Below, piece after piece: positions 18,041 to 25,293 of a stretch of 64,000 nt of DNA. Within the stretch, counting starts at the first letter, position 1. Every line of letters starts with the position of its first letter. A model generated the notes under the pieces. It saw nothing but the letters and a program-made list of their open reading frames with translations, had not been told where the DNA came from and did not search any database. The position numbers were made by a program, and so were the translations under genes. Origin of the DNA: Microcaldota archaeon (lineage in GTDB: Archaea; Micrarchaeota; Micrarchaeia; Micrarchaeales; CABMGC01); the NCBI GenBank assembly GCA_021818995.1, contig JAKASP010000001.1, forward strand, positions 62,001 through 126,000, read 5' to 3'.

Positions 18041-19939
18041 TCAGCCGGTCTCGTTGCCGACGCTGTCCGATACGTAGAAGTACTGGCCGTTGTATAGCAC
18101 GACGGCCGCGCGGTTCACCAGCGAGCTCTGGTTCGACCAGTGCATGAAGATGTGCAGGGGATATACGCCGCTGCTTCCGTTCAGCGTTATCCTGTTGGTG
18201 TTCACCAGGCAGGTGAAGTTGCCGCTGGCGCATCTTTGCGATCCGTTTATTATGCTCTCGTTGAGCAGGCCCGAGAACCCTGCCGATATGCCGGAGTAGG
18301 TGAAGGTGAAGAGGTAGAGTGTGCTGTTGGTCAGGTTCCTATACACGAGCTGAGAATTTGAGAACGTGGTGTTCGTTGAGCGGTTCACGATCACGCTCTG
18401 GTTCACGACGCTCACATTGAAATTCCTCTGGTATGCGGAATGCGAGAGTACCAGGAAGCCGGCGATAAGCAGAGTCGCAACGACAACTAGCGAGAAGAAC
18501 GCGCGCTTGCGCCTGCGAAGCTCCCGCTCAATAACTCCCTCTTTCCTTTTAGTGCTGGCGCTGACAACAGCGAAGAGCAGGAGGAAAAGGAAGAAGGCGT
18601 AGTAGGAGACGAGTATATGGTCGAGAACAAGGAAGGGCACCAGGCTGAAGAACGGGATCAGCTCCTTCCTGTTGAGATACAGGAAGGCGAGCATCAGGAA
18701 CGCTGCGAGCATCTCGAAGAGCAGCGGGTACGCGGTGAGCGGGAGCTGGTAGTACTTGAGCATGGAGAACGAGAAGGCAGAGGGGTTGAAGGGCATGATT
18801 AGCTGGTTTAGCGGCGCGAAGACAGAGCCGAAGTACGCGCTAGGGCTCCAGGCGATGAACGCTGCGTTGAATACGAGGAAGACCGCGACCGCGCCGAGCG
18901 CGTTCCGCATACCCTGCCTCAACCCCTGCGTGTTTAGCGAATATGCGAGCAGGAAGAGCACGGGAAGCCAGAGCTCTTCCTGGATTGAGACGCATAGCCC
19001 GAGGAAGAGCCACGCATACCTTGACTCTATCTTTGCATAAGCGAGCAGCATCAGGGCGAGCATGAGGTACGCGGTCAGGGAGGAGAGCTCTGTTGCCGCA
19101 AGGATGAAGAGGACTATGAGAGTTAGCTGCGGCTTCAGCATCTGCTTCTCCTTGGACAGATATGCAAAGACCGCGATGAGTATGAAGAGGAAGGCGCAGA
19201 ACTGGAGCGGGAGGTAGACGGTGTTGAGGTTTTGTATCGTCGGCTGCGCTGCGAAGTAGAACGGGACGAAGGTGAGGAAGAAGAGCGCCGGATAGTCCAT
19301 CGTGCCGACGAATGTGTTCGTGGTTGTGAGCGTCGCCCCTATCGAGCCGGTGTGCTGGTAGAGAAGCTGTGCTATCGAGGTGCTGTACGGGTTCATCCCG
19401 TGGATCAGGAAGGTGACGCTGACAAGCTTAAGCAGTTCCTCGTCGTCTGCTATGAAGACGCCCTGCAGCACGATGAAGTAGTAGAGGACGAGCATCAGGA
19501 AGACCACGGCAAGGAGAACAAGCTTGGGATAGGGATTTCGCCAGCGGTCCTTCTTCAGCAGGTAGATCGCGGCGAAGGAGAAGAAGAGGAGCGGCAGGAA
19601 GAGAACAAGCCAGAGGCCGAGGGACTGCACAGAGATGATGAGTTTTACAGCGAGGCCCCTGAGCGCGCCGCCAGCTGTGAGCAGCGACATGAAGTACGAG
19701 AATGCTGAGATGGAGAAGAGCGCGTGCAGCGCCTGCGAATCAGGGTTCTCGGAGCCCGCGCCGCGCCTGACCAGGAAGATGGAGACGAAGGCGAGGAAGA
19801 AGGTGTAGAAGGCGATGCTGAAGAAGGCATTGCCCTCCGAGATGTAGAAGTAGAGGAGGGCGGTGCCTGCGTTCAGTATGATGAAGATCAGAAGCGCAAA
19901 GAGCTCAAGATAGTTGATCCTCCTGGGGGTCAGCCTCAT
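18041..19939 (-). CDS. GT-C-type membrane glycosyltransferase with C-terminal exterior domain
   Basis: 632 residues. About ten to twelve membrane segments fill the first 480 residues. The first large exterior loop holds FIADDEELLKLVSVTF and GMNPYSTSI, then MDYPALFFL. An acidic loop followed by NPY and YP-[AP]-L motifs is typical of GT-C lipid-linked sugar transferases (GT87/DUF2029-like). A last membrane segment leads to a roughly 150-residue exterior domain with many N-X-S/T sequons. It may glycosylate the pilin or surface proteins of the cluster. Substrate is unknown. Confidence 0.72.
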   Translation of the reverse strand: MRLTPRRINYLELFALLIFIILNAGTALLYFYISEGNAFFSIAFYTFFLAFVSIFLVRRGAGSENPDSQALHALFSISAFSYFMSLLTAGGALRGLAVKLIISVQSLGLWLVLFLPLLFFSFAAIYLLKKDRWRNPYPKLVLLAVVFLMLVLYYFIVLQGVFIADDEELLKLVSVTFLIHGMNPYSTSIAQLLYQHTGSIGATLTTTNTFVGTMDYPALFFLTFVPFYFAAQPTIQNLNTVYLPLQFCAFLFILIAVFAYLSKEKQMLKPQLTLIVLFILAATELSSLTAYLMLALMLLAYAKIESRYAWLFLGLCVSIQEELWLPVLFLLAYSLNTQGLRQGMRNALGAVAVFLVFNAAFIAWSPSAYFGSVFAPLNQLIMPFNPSAFSFSMLKYYQLPLTAYPLLFEMLAAFLMLAFLYLNRKELIPFFSLVPFLVLDHILVSYYAFFLFLLLFAVVSASTKRKEGVIERELRRRKRAFFSLVVVATLLIAGFLVLSHSAYQRNFNVSVVNQSVIVNRSTNTTFSNSQLVYRNLTNSTLYLFTFTYSGISAGFSGLLNESIINGSQRCASGNFTCLVNTNRITLNGSSGVYPLHIFMHWSNQSSLVNRAAVVLYNGQYFYVSDSVGNETG

Positions 19940-19964
19940 GCTTCAGAATCGACTGCCAAGCTAT

Positions 19965-20336
19965 TTAAGGGCAGCTGACCGAAGAGACGCCGGTTCCTCC
20001 GAATGTGCCTCCAAGGTTAGTGAAGAGGCCGACGAGCGGCTGCGCAAGTATGACCACCACGAGGCCGATTATGCCTCCGACGATCATTGCTGTTGACCAG
20101 CCGACCAGGCTCTTTCTGTAGTCAAGAGATGTGGGCAGGAAGTGCGCTATCGCGTACAGTACTCCGCCTATCAGGAAAAGCGCAAGAGCAAGTGCTCCGA
20201 TTATTGTCCTTACTCCGGAAACGAATCCGCAGAGGGTGGACGAGAGAGAGCTCAGTAGGCTGTCTCCCATTACCATCGAGGCGACGCTCGCCAACGTAAC
20301 TGTATAGAGCAGTACCTGCAGTTTGCTTATTGCCAT
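19965..20336 (-). CDS. VirB2/TrbC-like pilin subunit
   Basis: 123 residues from ATG, after an AGGTG ribosome site. A signal peptide (about 1-22, ending SMVMG) is followed by a short hydrophilic part, a long hydrophobic helix (RTIIGALALALFLIGGVLYA), a short polar loop with basic residues (SLDYRKS) and a second hydrophobic helix. This is the layout of VirB2/TrbC pilins and of archaeal CedA1/TedC. Two Cys, near the start of the mature protein and at the C-terminus, could pair. It is the first gene after the MoxR gene and has its own TATA box. Confidence 0.75.
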   Translation of the reverse strand: MAISKLQVLLYTVTLASVASMVMGDSLLSSLSSTLCGFVSGVRTIIGALALALFLIGGVLYAIAHFLPTSLDYRKSLVGWSTAMIVGGIIGLVVVILAQPLVGLFTNLGGTFGGTGVSSVSCP

Positions 20337-20374
20337 ATGCACACCTGTTTTACCAGACTTCTATGGAATAAACC

Positions 20375-20384
20375 ATTTAAATAA
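20375..20384 (-). promoter_or_regulatory. TATA box of the pilin-like gene
   Basis: The minus strand reads TTATTTAAAT, about 39-48 bases before the ATG at 20336. This would leave a short leader with the AGGTG ribosome site. A separate promoter suits a subunit needed in excess. Confidence 0.55.
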
Positions 20385-20410
20385 CTATCCCTAGGTTTAG
20401 GAAAAGTCCT

Positions 20411-21319
20411 CTAGCCGAGCGTGGCGAGTATGCCGTCGATTATGCCATGCACGCCTATGCCTCCTGTTGCTCGGACCGCTATGCGGTGGCTGAGCACCGG
20501 CCTCGCGAGGAACTTTATGTCCTCTTTGCTCACCTCCTTCCTCCCTTCGAGCAGCGCCTTGGCCTTGCCGCACTGCATAAACGAGATGTCCGCTCGCGGG
20601 CTTCCGCCCATGGTCGCGTGGATGTCCTTCCTCGTGGCGTTGACCAGTTTTGTTATGTACTGCACGACGTCATCCGGCATGGCAACCTGCGTCGCCTGCG
20701 CCTGCAGGGCGAGCACGTCGCCCGTCCCTATGACCTTCTTGACCTCTACGTTCTGCTCGGTCTCCTTGATCCTCAGCATGAGCTGCTCCTCCTCCATGCT
20801 CGGGTAGTCTACGCTTATCTTCATCAGGAACCTGTCGGCGAGCACTTTGGGTATCGGCTCAGTGCCCTCGATTGTGAGCGGGTTCTGCGTGGCGAACGCT
20901 GTGAACGGCTTCGGGAGCGGCATCGCGTTTCCGGCTATTGTGACCTGGCGCTCCTCCAGGGATTCGAGCAGTGCGGCCATGGTCTTGGGAGGCGCCCTGT
21001 TCATCTCGTCCACCAGGAGTATGTTAGTGAACACCGGGCCCTTGTTGAACTTCACGCTCCTGTCCACGTCCATGTACGTGTATCCGACTATGTCCTTGGG
21101 CTCGAGGTCGGGCGTGCCCTGTATCCTCTTGAAGTCAGCCTGTATCGTGCTAGCCAGCGACTTTGTCATCGTTGTCTTTGCAACGCCCGGCACACCCTCC
21201 AGCATCGCGTGCCCGTTGGCCACCATCGTTATTATCATCAGCTCTATGGTCTCGACCTTGCCAGCGACGCGCTTTTTCATCTCTGCAAGTATCTGCTTGT
21301 AGATCTCTGAAGGCTCCAG
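20411..21319 (-). CDS. MoxR-family AAA ATPase, possible CTG start
   Basis: MoxR proteins are chaperone-like AAA+ ATPases that often act on membrane or surface complexes. Walker A is GVPGVAKTT, Walker B ILLVDEMNRAP and sensor-type ATQNP follows. The C-terminal lid is complete. The first ATG is at 21280 (289 residues), but the frame continues upstream as LEPSEIYKQILAE without ATG, GTG or TTG, to a CTG at 21319 placed 9 bases after GGTG and about 35 bases from the TATA box. No VWA-domain partner gene is adjacent, which is unusual for MoxR. Its neighbours are the pilin and secretion genes. Confidence 0.9.
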   Translation of the reverse strand: MEPSEIYKQILAEMKKRVAGKVETIELMIITMVANGHAMLEGVPGVAKTTMTKSLASTIQADFKRIQGTPDLEPKDIVGYTYMDVDRSVKFNKGPVFTNILLVDEMNRAPPKTMAALLESLEERQVTIAGNAMPLPKPFTAFATQNPLTIEGTEPIPKVLADRFLMKISVDYPSMEEEQLMLRIKETEQNVEVKKVIGTGDVLALQAQATQVAMPDDVVQYITKLVNATRKDIHATMGGSPRADISFMQCGKAKALLEGRKEVSKEDIKFLARPVLSHRIAVRATGGIGVHGIIDGILATLG

Positions 21320-21350
21320 AACAGCACCAATTAGTATAGATATACAAAGC

Positions 21351-21360
21351 CTTTAAATAG
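21351..21360. promoter_or_regulatory. Shared divergent TATA box (MoxR gene / rpoF)
   Basis: CTTTAAATAG contains the self-complementary TTTAAA. It lies about 30 bases before the rpoF ATG (21390) on the plus strand and about 32-41 bases before the proposed MoxR CTG on the minus strand. One AT element could serve both directions with different BRE sides. Confidence 0.5.
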
Positions 21361-21389
21361 CTTAAACGAGCATTTTGCGTTGTGGAGGC

Positions 21390-21728
21390 ATGATTGGGAA
21401 GAGCCAGAGCGATAAGAGGCCGGTAACGTCAGCCGAGGCGATGGAGGTGCTCGAAGCCAGGAAGGACGAGGGCGAGCTGGGCTACGAGCAGAAGCTCGCG
21501 TACGAGCACATCAAGAAGTTCACGAGCATAAGCAAGGAGGACGCGAAGAAGATGATAAAGGAGCTGATGGAGTACGGGATCGGGGACGCCACGGCAATAA
21601 AGATAGTGGACGTTATGCCGATTGACGCTATACAACTGAAGCACATTCTTGCCAGGGAGAAGAAGACCTTCGAGGAGGACGAAGTGGCAAAGATGATGGA
21701 CATCGTGAAGAGCCACAAGGGCAAGTAG
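21390..21728 (+). CDS. rpoF: RNA polymerase subunit Rpo4 (RpoF)
   Basis: 112 residues. Rpo4 pairs with Rpo7 to form the stalk of archaeal RNA polymerase. The protein has the N-terminal tip region and a C-terminal HRDC-like helical domain (KMIKELMEYGIGDATAIKI, then VMPIDAIQLKHILAREK). ATG at 21390 follows GGAGG at a good distance, so this start is preferred over a TTG at 21375. Rpo7 is encoded 19 kb away. The following DUF655 gene is the usual archaeal neighbour. Confidence 0.93.
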   Translation: MIGKSQSDKRPVTSAEAMEVLEARKDEGELGYEQKLAYEHIKKFTSISKEDAKKMIKELMEYGIGDATAIKIVDVMPIDAIQLKHILAREKKTFEEDEVAKMMDIVKSHKGK

Positions 21729-21767
21729 GGTGGGCTATGCCTGTCTGGATGGGACGAGGGATAAAAT

Positions 21768-22349
21768 ATGGAGCAAGAAGTGCACGAACACGAGGGTCTG
21801 GAGGAGTACGCACTAGTCCTTGACTATCTTTCCACAGGAAAATCCTTCTCGCCAAAGCCGGAGCCGCTTGTGCAGCTTCTGGGCGAGACCAAGTTCACGC
21901 TGCTTGAGGCTGTGCCGAAGGTGACGGACATAAAGGTGAGGGAGAAGGTCTACATCGGCAAGGGAGAGCGCGACAAGATAGCGCTCATCAAGGCGAGGAT
22001 AATGTACAACGACCTGACGCAAGTGGCGAAGAACGAGCTGCCCGGAGCTATCGTCGAGATACTGAAGGGGAACGAGGCGAAGTTTGTGGGAATATTCAAC
22101 ACTGCCTCGCCGCTCAACATAAGAATGCACTCGCTGGAGCTGCTGCCCGGGATAGGGAAGAAGCACCTCAACGCGATACTAAAGGCCAGGGACGAGAAGG
22201 AGTTCACGAGCTTCAAGGACATAAGCGAGCGCGTGCCGCTCCTGCAGGACCCGATCAAGCTTCTTGTAGAGCGGATCATAGAGGAGCTGAAGGGCGAGAG
22301 CAGGTTCTACATGCTAACAAGGCCGTACGCGCGAGAGCTTGGAAGGTAG
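21768..22349 (+). CDS. DUF655 predicted RNA-binding protein
   Basis: 193 residues matching the COG1491/DUF655 pattern: an N-terminal OB-like part (FSPKPEPLVQLLGETKFTLL) and a helix-hairpin-helix region (LELLPGIGKKHLNAILKARD), with a C-terminal segment holding LLQDPIKLLVERI. Archaeal genomes usually place it between rpoF and ksgA, and its role is thought to be in RNA metabolism or translation. Here ksgA lies about 4 kb away, so the cluster is broken. Confidence 0.9.
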   Translation: MEQEVHEHEGLEEYALVLDYLSTGKSFSPKPEPLVQLLGETKFTLLEAVPKVTDIKVREKVYIGKGERDKIALIKARIMYNDLTQVAKNELPGAIVEILKGNEAKFVGIFNTASPLNIRMHSLELLPGIGKKHLNAILKARDEKEFTSFKDISERVPLLQDPIKLLVERIIEELKGESRFYMLTRPYARELGR

Positions 22350-22402
22350 TCGTGCCTTCTCCCAATCCTTAAATACCAATGCGTAGAAGTCTGTTGCATT
22401 AA

Positions 22403-22891
22403 ATGGCGACCAGGCAGATTCTGCAGCCCACGAACCGTGAGACGCTACTCGAGGTCAGCGACGCGGAGCTGGGGCGCGGGGTCAGGATAAGGGAGAAGGG
22501 CATCGATTTCGTGGTCAGGACGGTGCCGCACAGGAAGCAGCGCTACGAGACTTCCGGTGACTGGATACCTGGAGACCCTGCCGAGATACGCGTCTCGAAA
22601 CTCAAGAACCGCCTCTACGTATATCTCATCGCGGTCCACGAGATGACCGAGTATGCGGGCTGCGCCGGGAAGAAGGACATAGACCAGAGGTCCATAACCT
22701 TCGATCTTCTCTTTGAGCTGGAGCGAAAGGCAAAGCTGCACGGGCCTTTTGACGAGCCGGGCGACGACCGCAGGGCCCCGTACTACGCTGATCACCAGGC
22801 GGCCACCGAGGACGAGAAGCATGAGGCGGCAAAGCTGGGGGTCGACTGGGACAGTTACGAAAAAGCGGTCAACAGGCTGAGGCGCAACTAA
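22403..22891 (+). CDS. Hypothetical protein with HEMTE motif
   Basis: 162 residues. The centre reads YLIAVHEMTEYAGC, a helix with His-Glu-x-x-Glu, followed by an acidic segment (DIDQRSITFDLLFELE). Similar HE-x-x-E helices occur in small phage-related proteins of unknown role and resemble a metal site, but the second His of a gluzincin is missing from the helix. A second His-rich patch (PYYADHQAATEDEKHEA) could complete it. No enzyme assignment is made. It is convergent with the eL21 gene, 3 bases apart. Confidence 0.75.
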   Translation: MATRQILQPTNRETLLEVSDAELGRGVRIREKGIDFVVRTVPHRKQRYETSGDWIPGDPAEIRVSKLKNRLYVYLIAVHEMTEYAGCAGKKDIDQRSITFDLLFELERKAKLHGPFDEPGDDRRAPYYADHQAATEDEKHEAAKLGVDWDSYEKAVNRLRRN

Positions 22892-22894
22892 GAA

Positions 22895-23182
22895 CTAGAG
22901 CTTCTCGAGGTGCCTCTGCGGCACTACGAGCGTTCTCTTGGTCTTGTTAGATACCATGAACTCGACGACATACGCGCCGCCCCTCTTCGCGGTGACCGTG
23001 CCCACCCTTCCTCTGTACCTCGGGTGCGGTATGTCCTTGAAGATTCCCTTAGGCACTATCGCCACCTTGTCTCCTACGCTGAAGCTCTTCATCAGGCTGC
23101 TCAGCGAGAGCTTGCTCGGCTTGTGGTGCCTTGCTAGGTGTCTCGCCCTGCCTGAGAAAAGCCCATGGGAACGTTCGGACAT
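22895..23182 (-). CDS. rpl21e: Ribosomal protein eL21
   Basis: 95 residues, the usual length for archaeal eL21. Family features are the N-terminal basic segment (SERSHGLFSGRARHLARH), VGDKVAIVPKGIFKDIPHPR and RYRGRVGTVTAKRG. The ATG at 23182 gives the normal N-terminus. Upstream in-frame residues out to 23269 do not fit the family and cross the promoter of the divergent TBP-like gene. Its promoter region is shared with that gene. Confidence 0.95.
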   Translation of the reverse strand: MSERSHGLFSGRARHLARHHKPSKLSLSSLMKSFSVGDKVAIVPKGIFKDIPHPRYRGRVGTVTAKRGGAYVVEFMVSNKTKRTLVVPQRHLEKL

Positions 23183-23229
23183 GCTAACCACTAATATTTT
23201 CAGGATACGAGGATATAGTTGCCAGTAGG

Positions 23230-23238
23230 TATATAAAT
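23230..23238 (+). promoter_or_regulatory. TATA box of the single-repeat TBP gene
   Basis: TATATAAAT lies 32-40 bases before the ATG at 23270, between divergent eL21 and TBP-like genes. A GGAAGTGAT ribosome site stands between box and start, so the transcript has a short leader. Confidence 0.6.
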
Positions 23239-23269
23239 ACCTTTCAATGCTTATAAAGGAAGTGATCAA

Positions 23270-23566
23270 ATGGCAAAGCGAGTAGTACTCAAACCGCAGT
23301 TCAAGATAGAGAACATAGTTGCTAGCGCGGACCTCGGCGTGGAGCTGGACCTCTACGCGATAGCGAAGGCGTCGGCCGATGTCGACTACGAGCCGGAGCA
23401 GTTCCCTGGCGCTATATACAAGATAAAGGACCCGAAGGTCGCGCTTCTTCTGTTCAAGAACGGGAAGATAATCTGCACCGGTGCGAAGACCGAGGCGGAC
23501 ATAAAGAAGGCCATAGACCAGGTCATAAAAGTAGTCAGGAACTACATACTCTCTGAGAAGAAGTAA
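23270..23566 (+). CDS. Single-repeat (half-size) TATA-binding protein
   Basis: 98 residues corresponding to one repeat of the TBP saddle. It aligns with PxIxIxNxVAxxDLGxxLDL (here FKIENIVASADLGVELDL), then YEPEQFPGAIYKIKDP, LLLFKNGKIICTGAKTEADI and a final long helix. Normal archaeal TBP is about 180 residues with two such repeats. Here the gene has its own promoter, ATG and stop, and no second repeat on either side. A homodimer could rebuild the saddle. A full-length TBP elsewhere in the genome would instead make this a paralogue. The repeat identity is firm; the functional role is open. Confidence 0.88.
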   Translation: MAKRVVLKPQFKIENIVASADLGVELDLYAIAKASADVDYEPEQFPGAIYKIKDPKVALLLFKNGKIICTGAKTEADIKKAIDQVIKVVRNYILSEKK

Positions 23567-23569
23567 CCG

Positions 23570-24190
23570 CTATCTCCTCCTTCTGCCTATCCTCTTCATC
23601 GCGAAGTAGTAGATGAGGTAGAGCACGAGCGCGAAGACGAAGATCGCAGCCACGACTATCGGGAAGCTGCTCAGCGAGAGCGCGTAGTAGCCGAAGCCAA
23701 TCAGTAGCACGTCCCAGATCAGCGTGCCTGCTATCGAGTACAGGAAGAACTTCTTCACCGGCATATTCGCGAACCCGGCCGGGAAGTTTATCAGCGCGCG
23801 CACGAGCGGTATCAGCCTGGTTATGAAGACTGCGAAGCCTCCGTTGACCGCGAACCATTCGTCGAATGTGTCGAGCCTCTCCTTGCTTATCCTGAAAAAT
23901 GAGAGGTGCTTGTAGACCACGTCCTTACCCAGGAAGTAAGCTATGTAGTAGTCGACGCCCATGCCGATTATCCCACCGATTATGACCGCGGAAAAGGCGA
24001 TGAGCGGATTCACTGTACCTTGGGCAGCGAGGTAGCCGACAGCAGGCAGCACGACCTCGCTCGGCACCGGAAATGCCGCAGCCTCGAGCAGCATCAGCAC
24101 CAAGATCGCGAGATATCCGTACTGCGCGATGAGCGCGTTGATCGCGCCCATCGAGAGGTTGAGCAGGCTGACAAGGACCAGGGAAAACAT
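23570..24190 (-). CDS. DedA-family membrane protein (SNARE-associated/VTT domain)
   Basis: 206 residues, four to five membrane segments. The DedA signature is present: LEAAAFPVPSEVVLPAVGYL, GALINFPAG-like segment (RALINFPAGFANMP) and TRLIPLVR. DedA proteins move or scramble polyprenyl or phospholipid carriers. It is convergent with the TBP-like gene, leaving 3 bases. It ends in a basic cytoplasmic tail (MKRIGRRRR). Confidence 0.9.
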   Translation of the reverse strand: MFSLVLVSLLNLSMGAINALIAQYGYLAILVLMLLEAAAFPVPSEVVLPAVGYLAAQGTVNPLIAFSAVIIGGIIGMGVDYYIAYFLGKDVVYKHLSFFRISKERLDTFDEWFAVNGGFAVFITRLIPLVRALINFPAGFANMPVKKFFLYSIAGTLIWDVLLIGFGYYALSLSSFPIVVAAIFVFALVLYLIYYFAMKRIGRRRR

Positions 24191-24231
24191 AGTTGTATTT
24201 ATGCTGCATACTTTTATGAATCATCTGAACG

Positions 24232-25293
24232 GTGTCAAACGTGCGAGTTATACGCTATAGCGAAACGACCGGGCTGCTGAAGCTGGTGCCCGAGACATTC
24301 GATGACCTTTATCTGCTGGCGAGGGTGATCGGCGGCGGGGACAAGGTCACGGCCAGTACCTACAGGAGGTTCAGGCCCAATGAGGGCGACGTGGGCGAGC
24401 AGAAGGAGGTTGTCATCGAGCTGCTTGTTGAGAAGGTGGAGATAGACAAGAACGCGCAGAAGCTCAGGCTCATGGGCAAGATAGTCAGCGGAAGGCCGAT
24501 GGAGTACGTGAAACTCGGCGGCTACCACACGACAAACGTTGGCGAGGGCGACACTGTCACGATATGGAAGCAGGAGTGGAAGGCGTACGTGCTGAGCATG
24601 GTCAAGCGCGCCGTGGCTGATTCGAAGAAGCCGAGGCTCGCGGTGGTAGCTATGGATGACGAGAAGGCGACGTTCGCATACGTGCGCGGCTACGGGGTCG
24701 ATGTCATAAGCGAGATCTACAGCAAGCTAAGCAAGCGCATGAAACAATCGGATTTCGAGAAGGCACGCGACGCGTACTTCGACGACATAATAAAGAAGGC
24801 CGGTGCGATGCAGGTCGACATAGTTGTCATCGCAGGACCAGGCTTCATGAAAGACGACCTCAAGAGGTACATGGAGACGAAGCGGATAGAGACGGGCAAG
24901 AAGATCGCCTACGCGGGCGCGAGCGATGCCGAGCGTTCGGGAATACGCGAGGCGATACAGAGCGAGACTGTATCCAGGCTTCTTGAGAACGAGAAGGTGA
25001 AGCACGAGTTCGAACTGCTGAACACGTTCCTCGCGGGCCTCAACGTCGGGGCGTCGTTCAGCGGCATGGCAAAGATAAAGGACGCGCTGGAGCAGTACCA
25101 GGTCGGCACCATACTGGTCAACGACTCCGTACTCAACGACCCGGAGATAAAGGAGGTGCTCGACTCCGCGTACAGGCAGAAGGTGGAGATAGCGGTCTTC
25201 AACTCAGACGACGACGCTGGCTCGCAGCTCAGGAACTTCCACAACATCGCAGGAATAGGGAAGGCGTTCATGAAGAAGGAGCGCGCTACTTAG
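24232..25293 (+). CDS. pelA: Pelota (aDom34), ribosome rescue factor
   Basis: 353 residues. Pelota binds the empty A site of stalled ribosomes with aEF1A or ABCE1 and resembles eRF1 without the GGQ loop. The N-terminal Sm-fold domain (GTG start, SNVRVIRYSE) includes RVIGGGDKVTASTYRRF. The middle domain has ARLAVVAMDDEKATFAYVRG-like sequence, and the C-terminal domain holds NDSVLNDPEIKEVLDSAY. Full family length. It overlaps the convergent pilin-like gene by 8 bp. Confidence 0.95.
   Translation: MSNVRVIRYSETTGLLKLVPETFDDLYLLARVIGGGDKVTASTYRRFRPNEGDVGEQKEVVIELLVEKVEIDKNAQKLRLMGKIVSGRPMEYVKLGGYHTTNVGEGDTVTIWKQEWKAYVLSMVKRAVADSKKPRLAVVAMDDEKATFAYVRGYGVDVISEIYSKLSKRMKQSDFEKARDAYFDDIIKKAGAMQVDIVVIAGPGFMKDDLKRYMETKRIETGKKIAYAGASDAERSGIREAIQSETVSRLLENEKVKHEFELLNTFLAGLNVGASFSGMAKIKDALEQYQVGTILVNDSVLNDPEIKEVLDSAYRQKVEIAVFNSDDDAGSQLRNFHNIAGIGKAFMKKERAT

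Noticed and set aside
2697..21319. Conjugative plasmid or integrative conjugative element
   Set aside because: No relaxase, coupling protein, att repeats or tRNA at the borders, and no composition shift by eye.
23270..23566. Half TBP as a truncated window-edge or broken gene
   Set aside because: It has its own promoter, ribosome site, ATG and stop well inside the window, and neighbouring sequence in all frames contains no second repeat.
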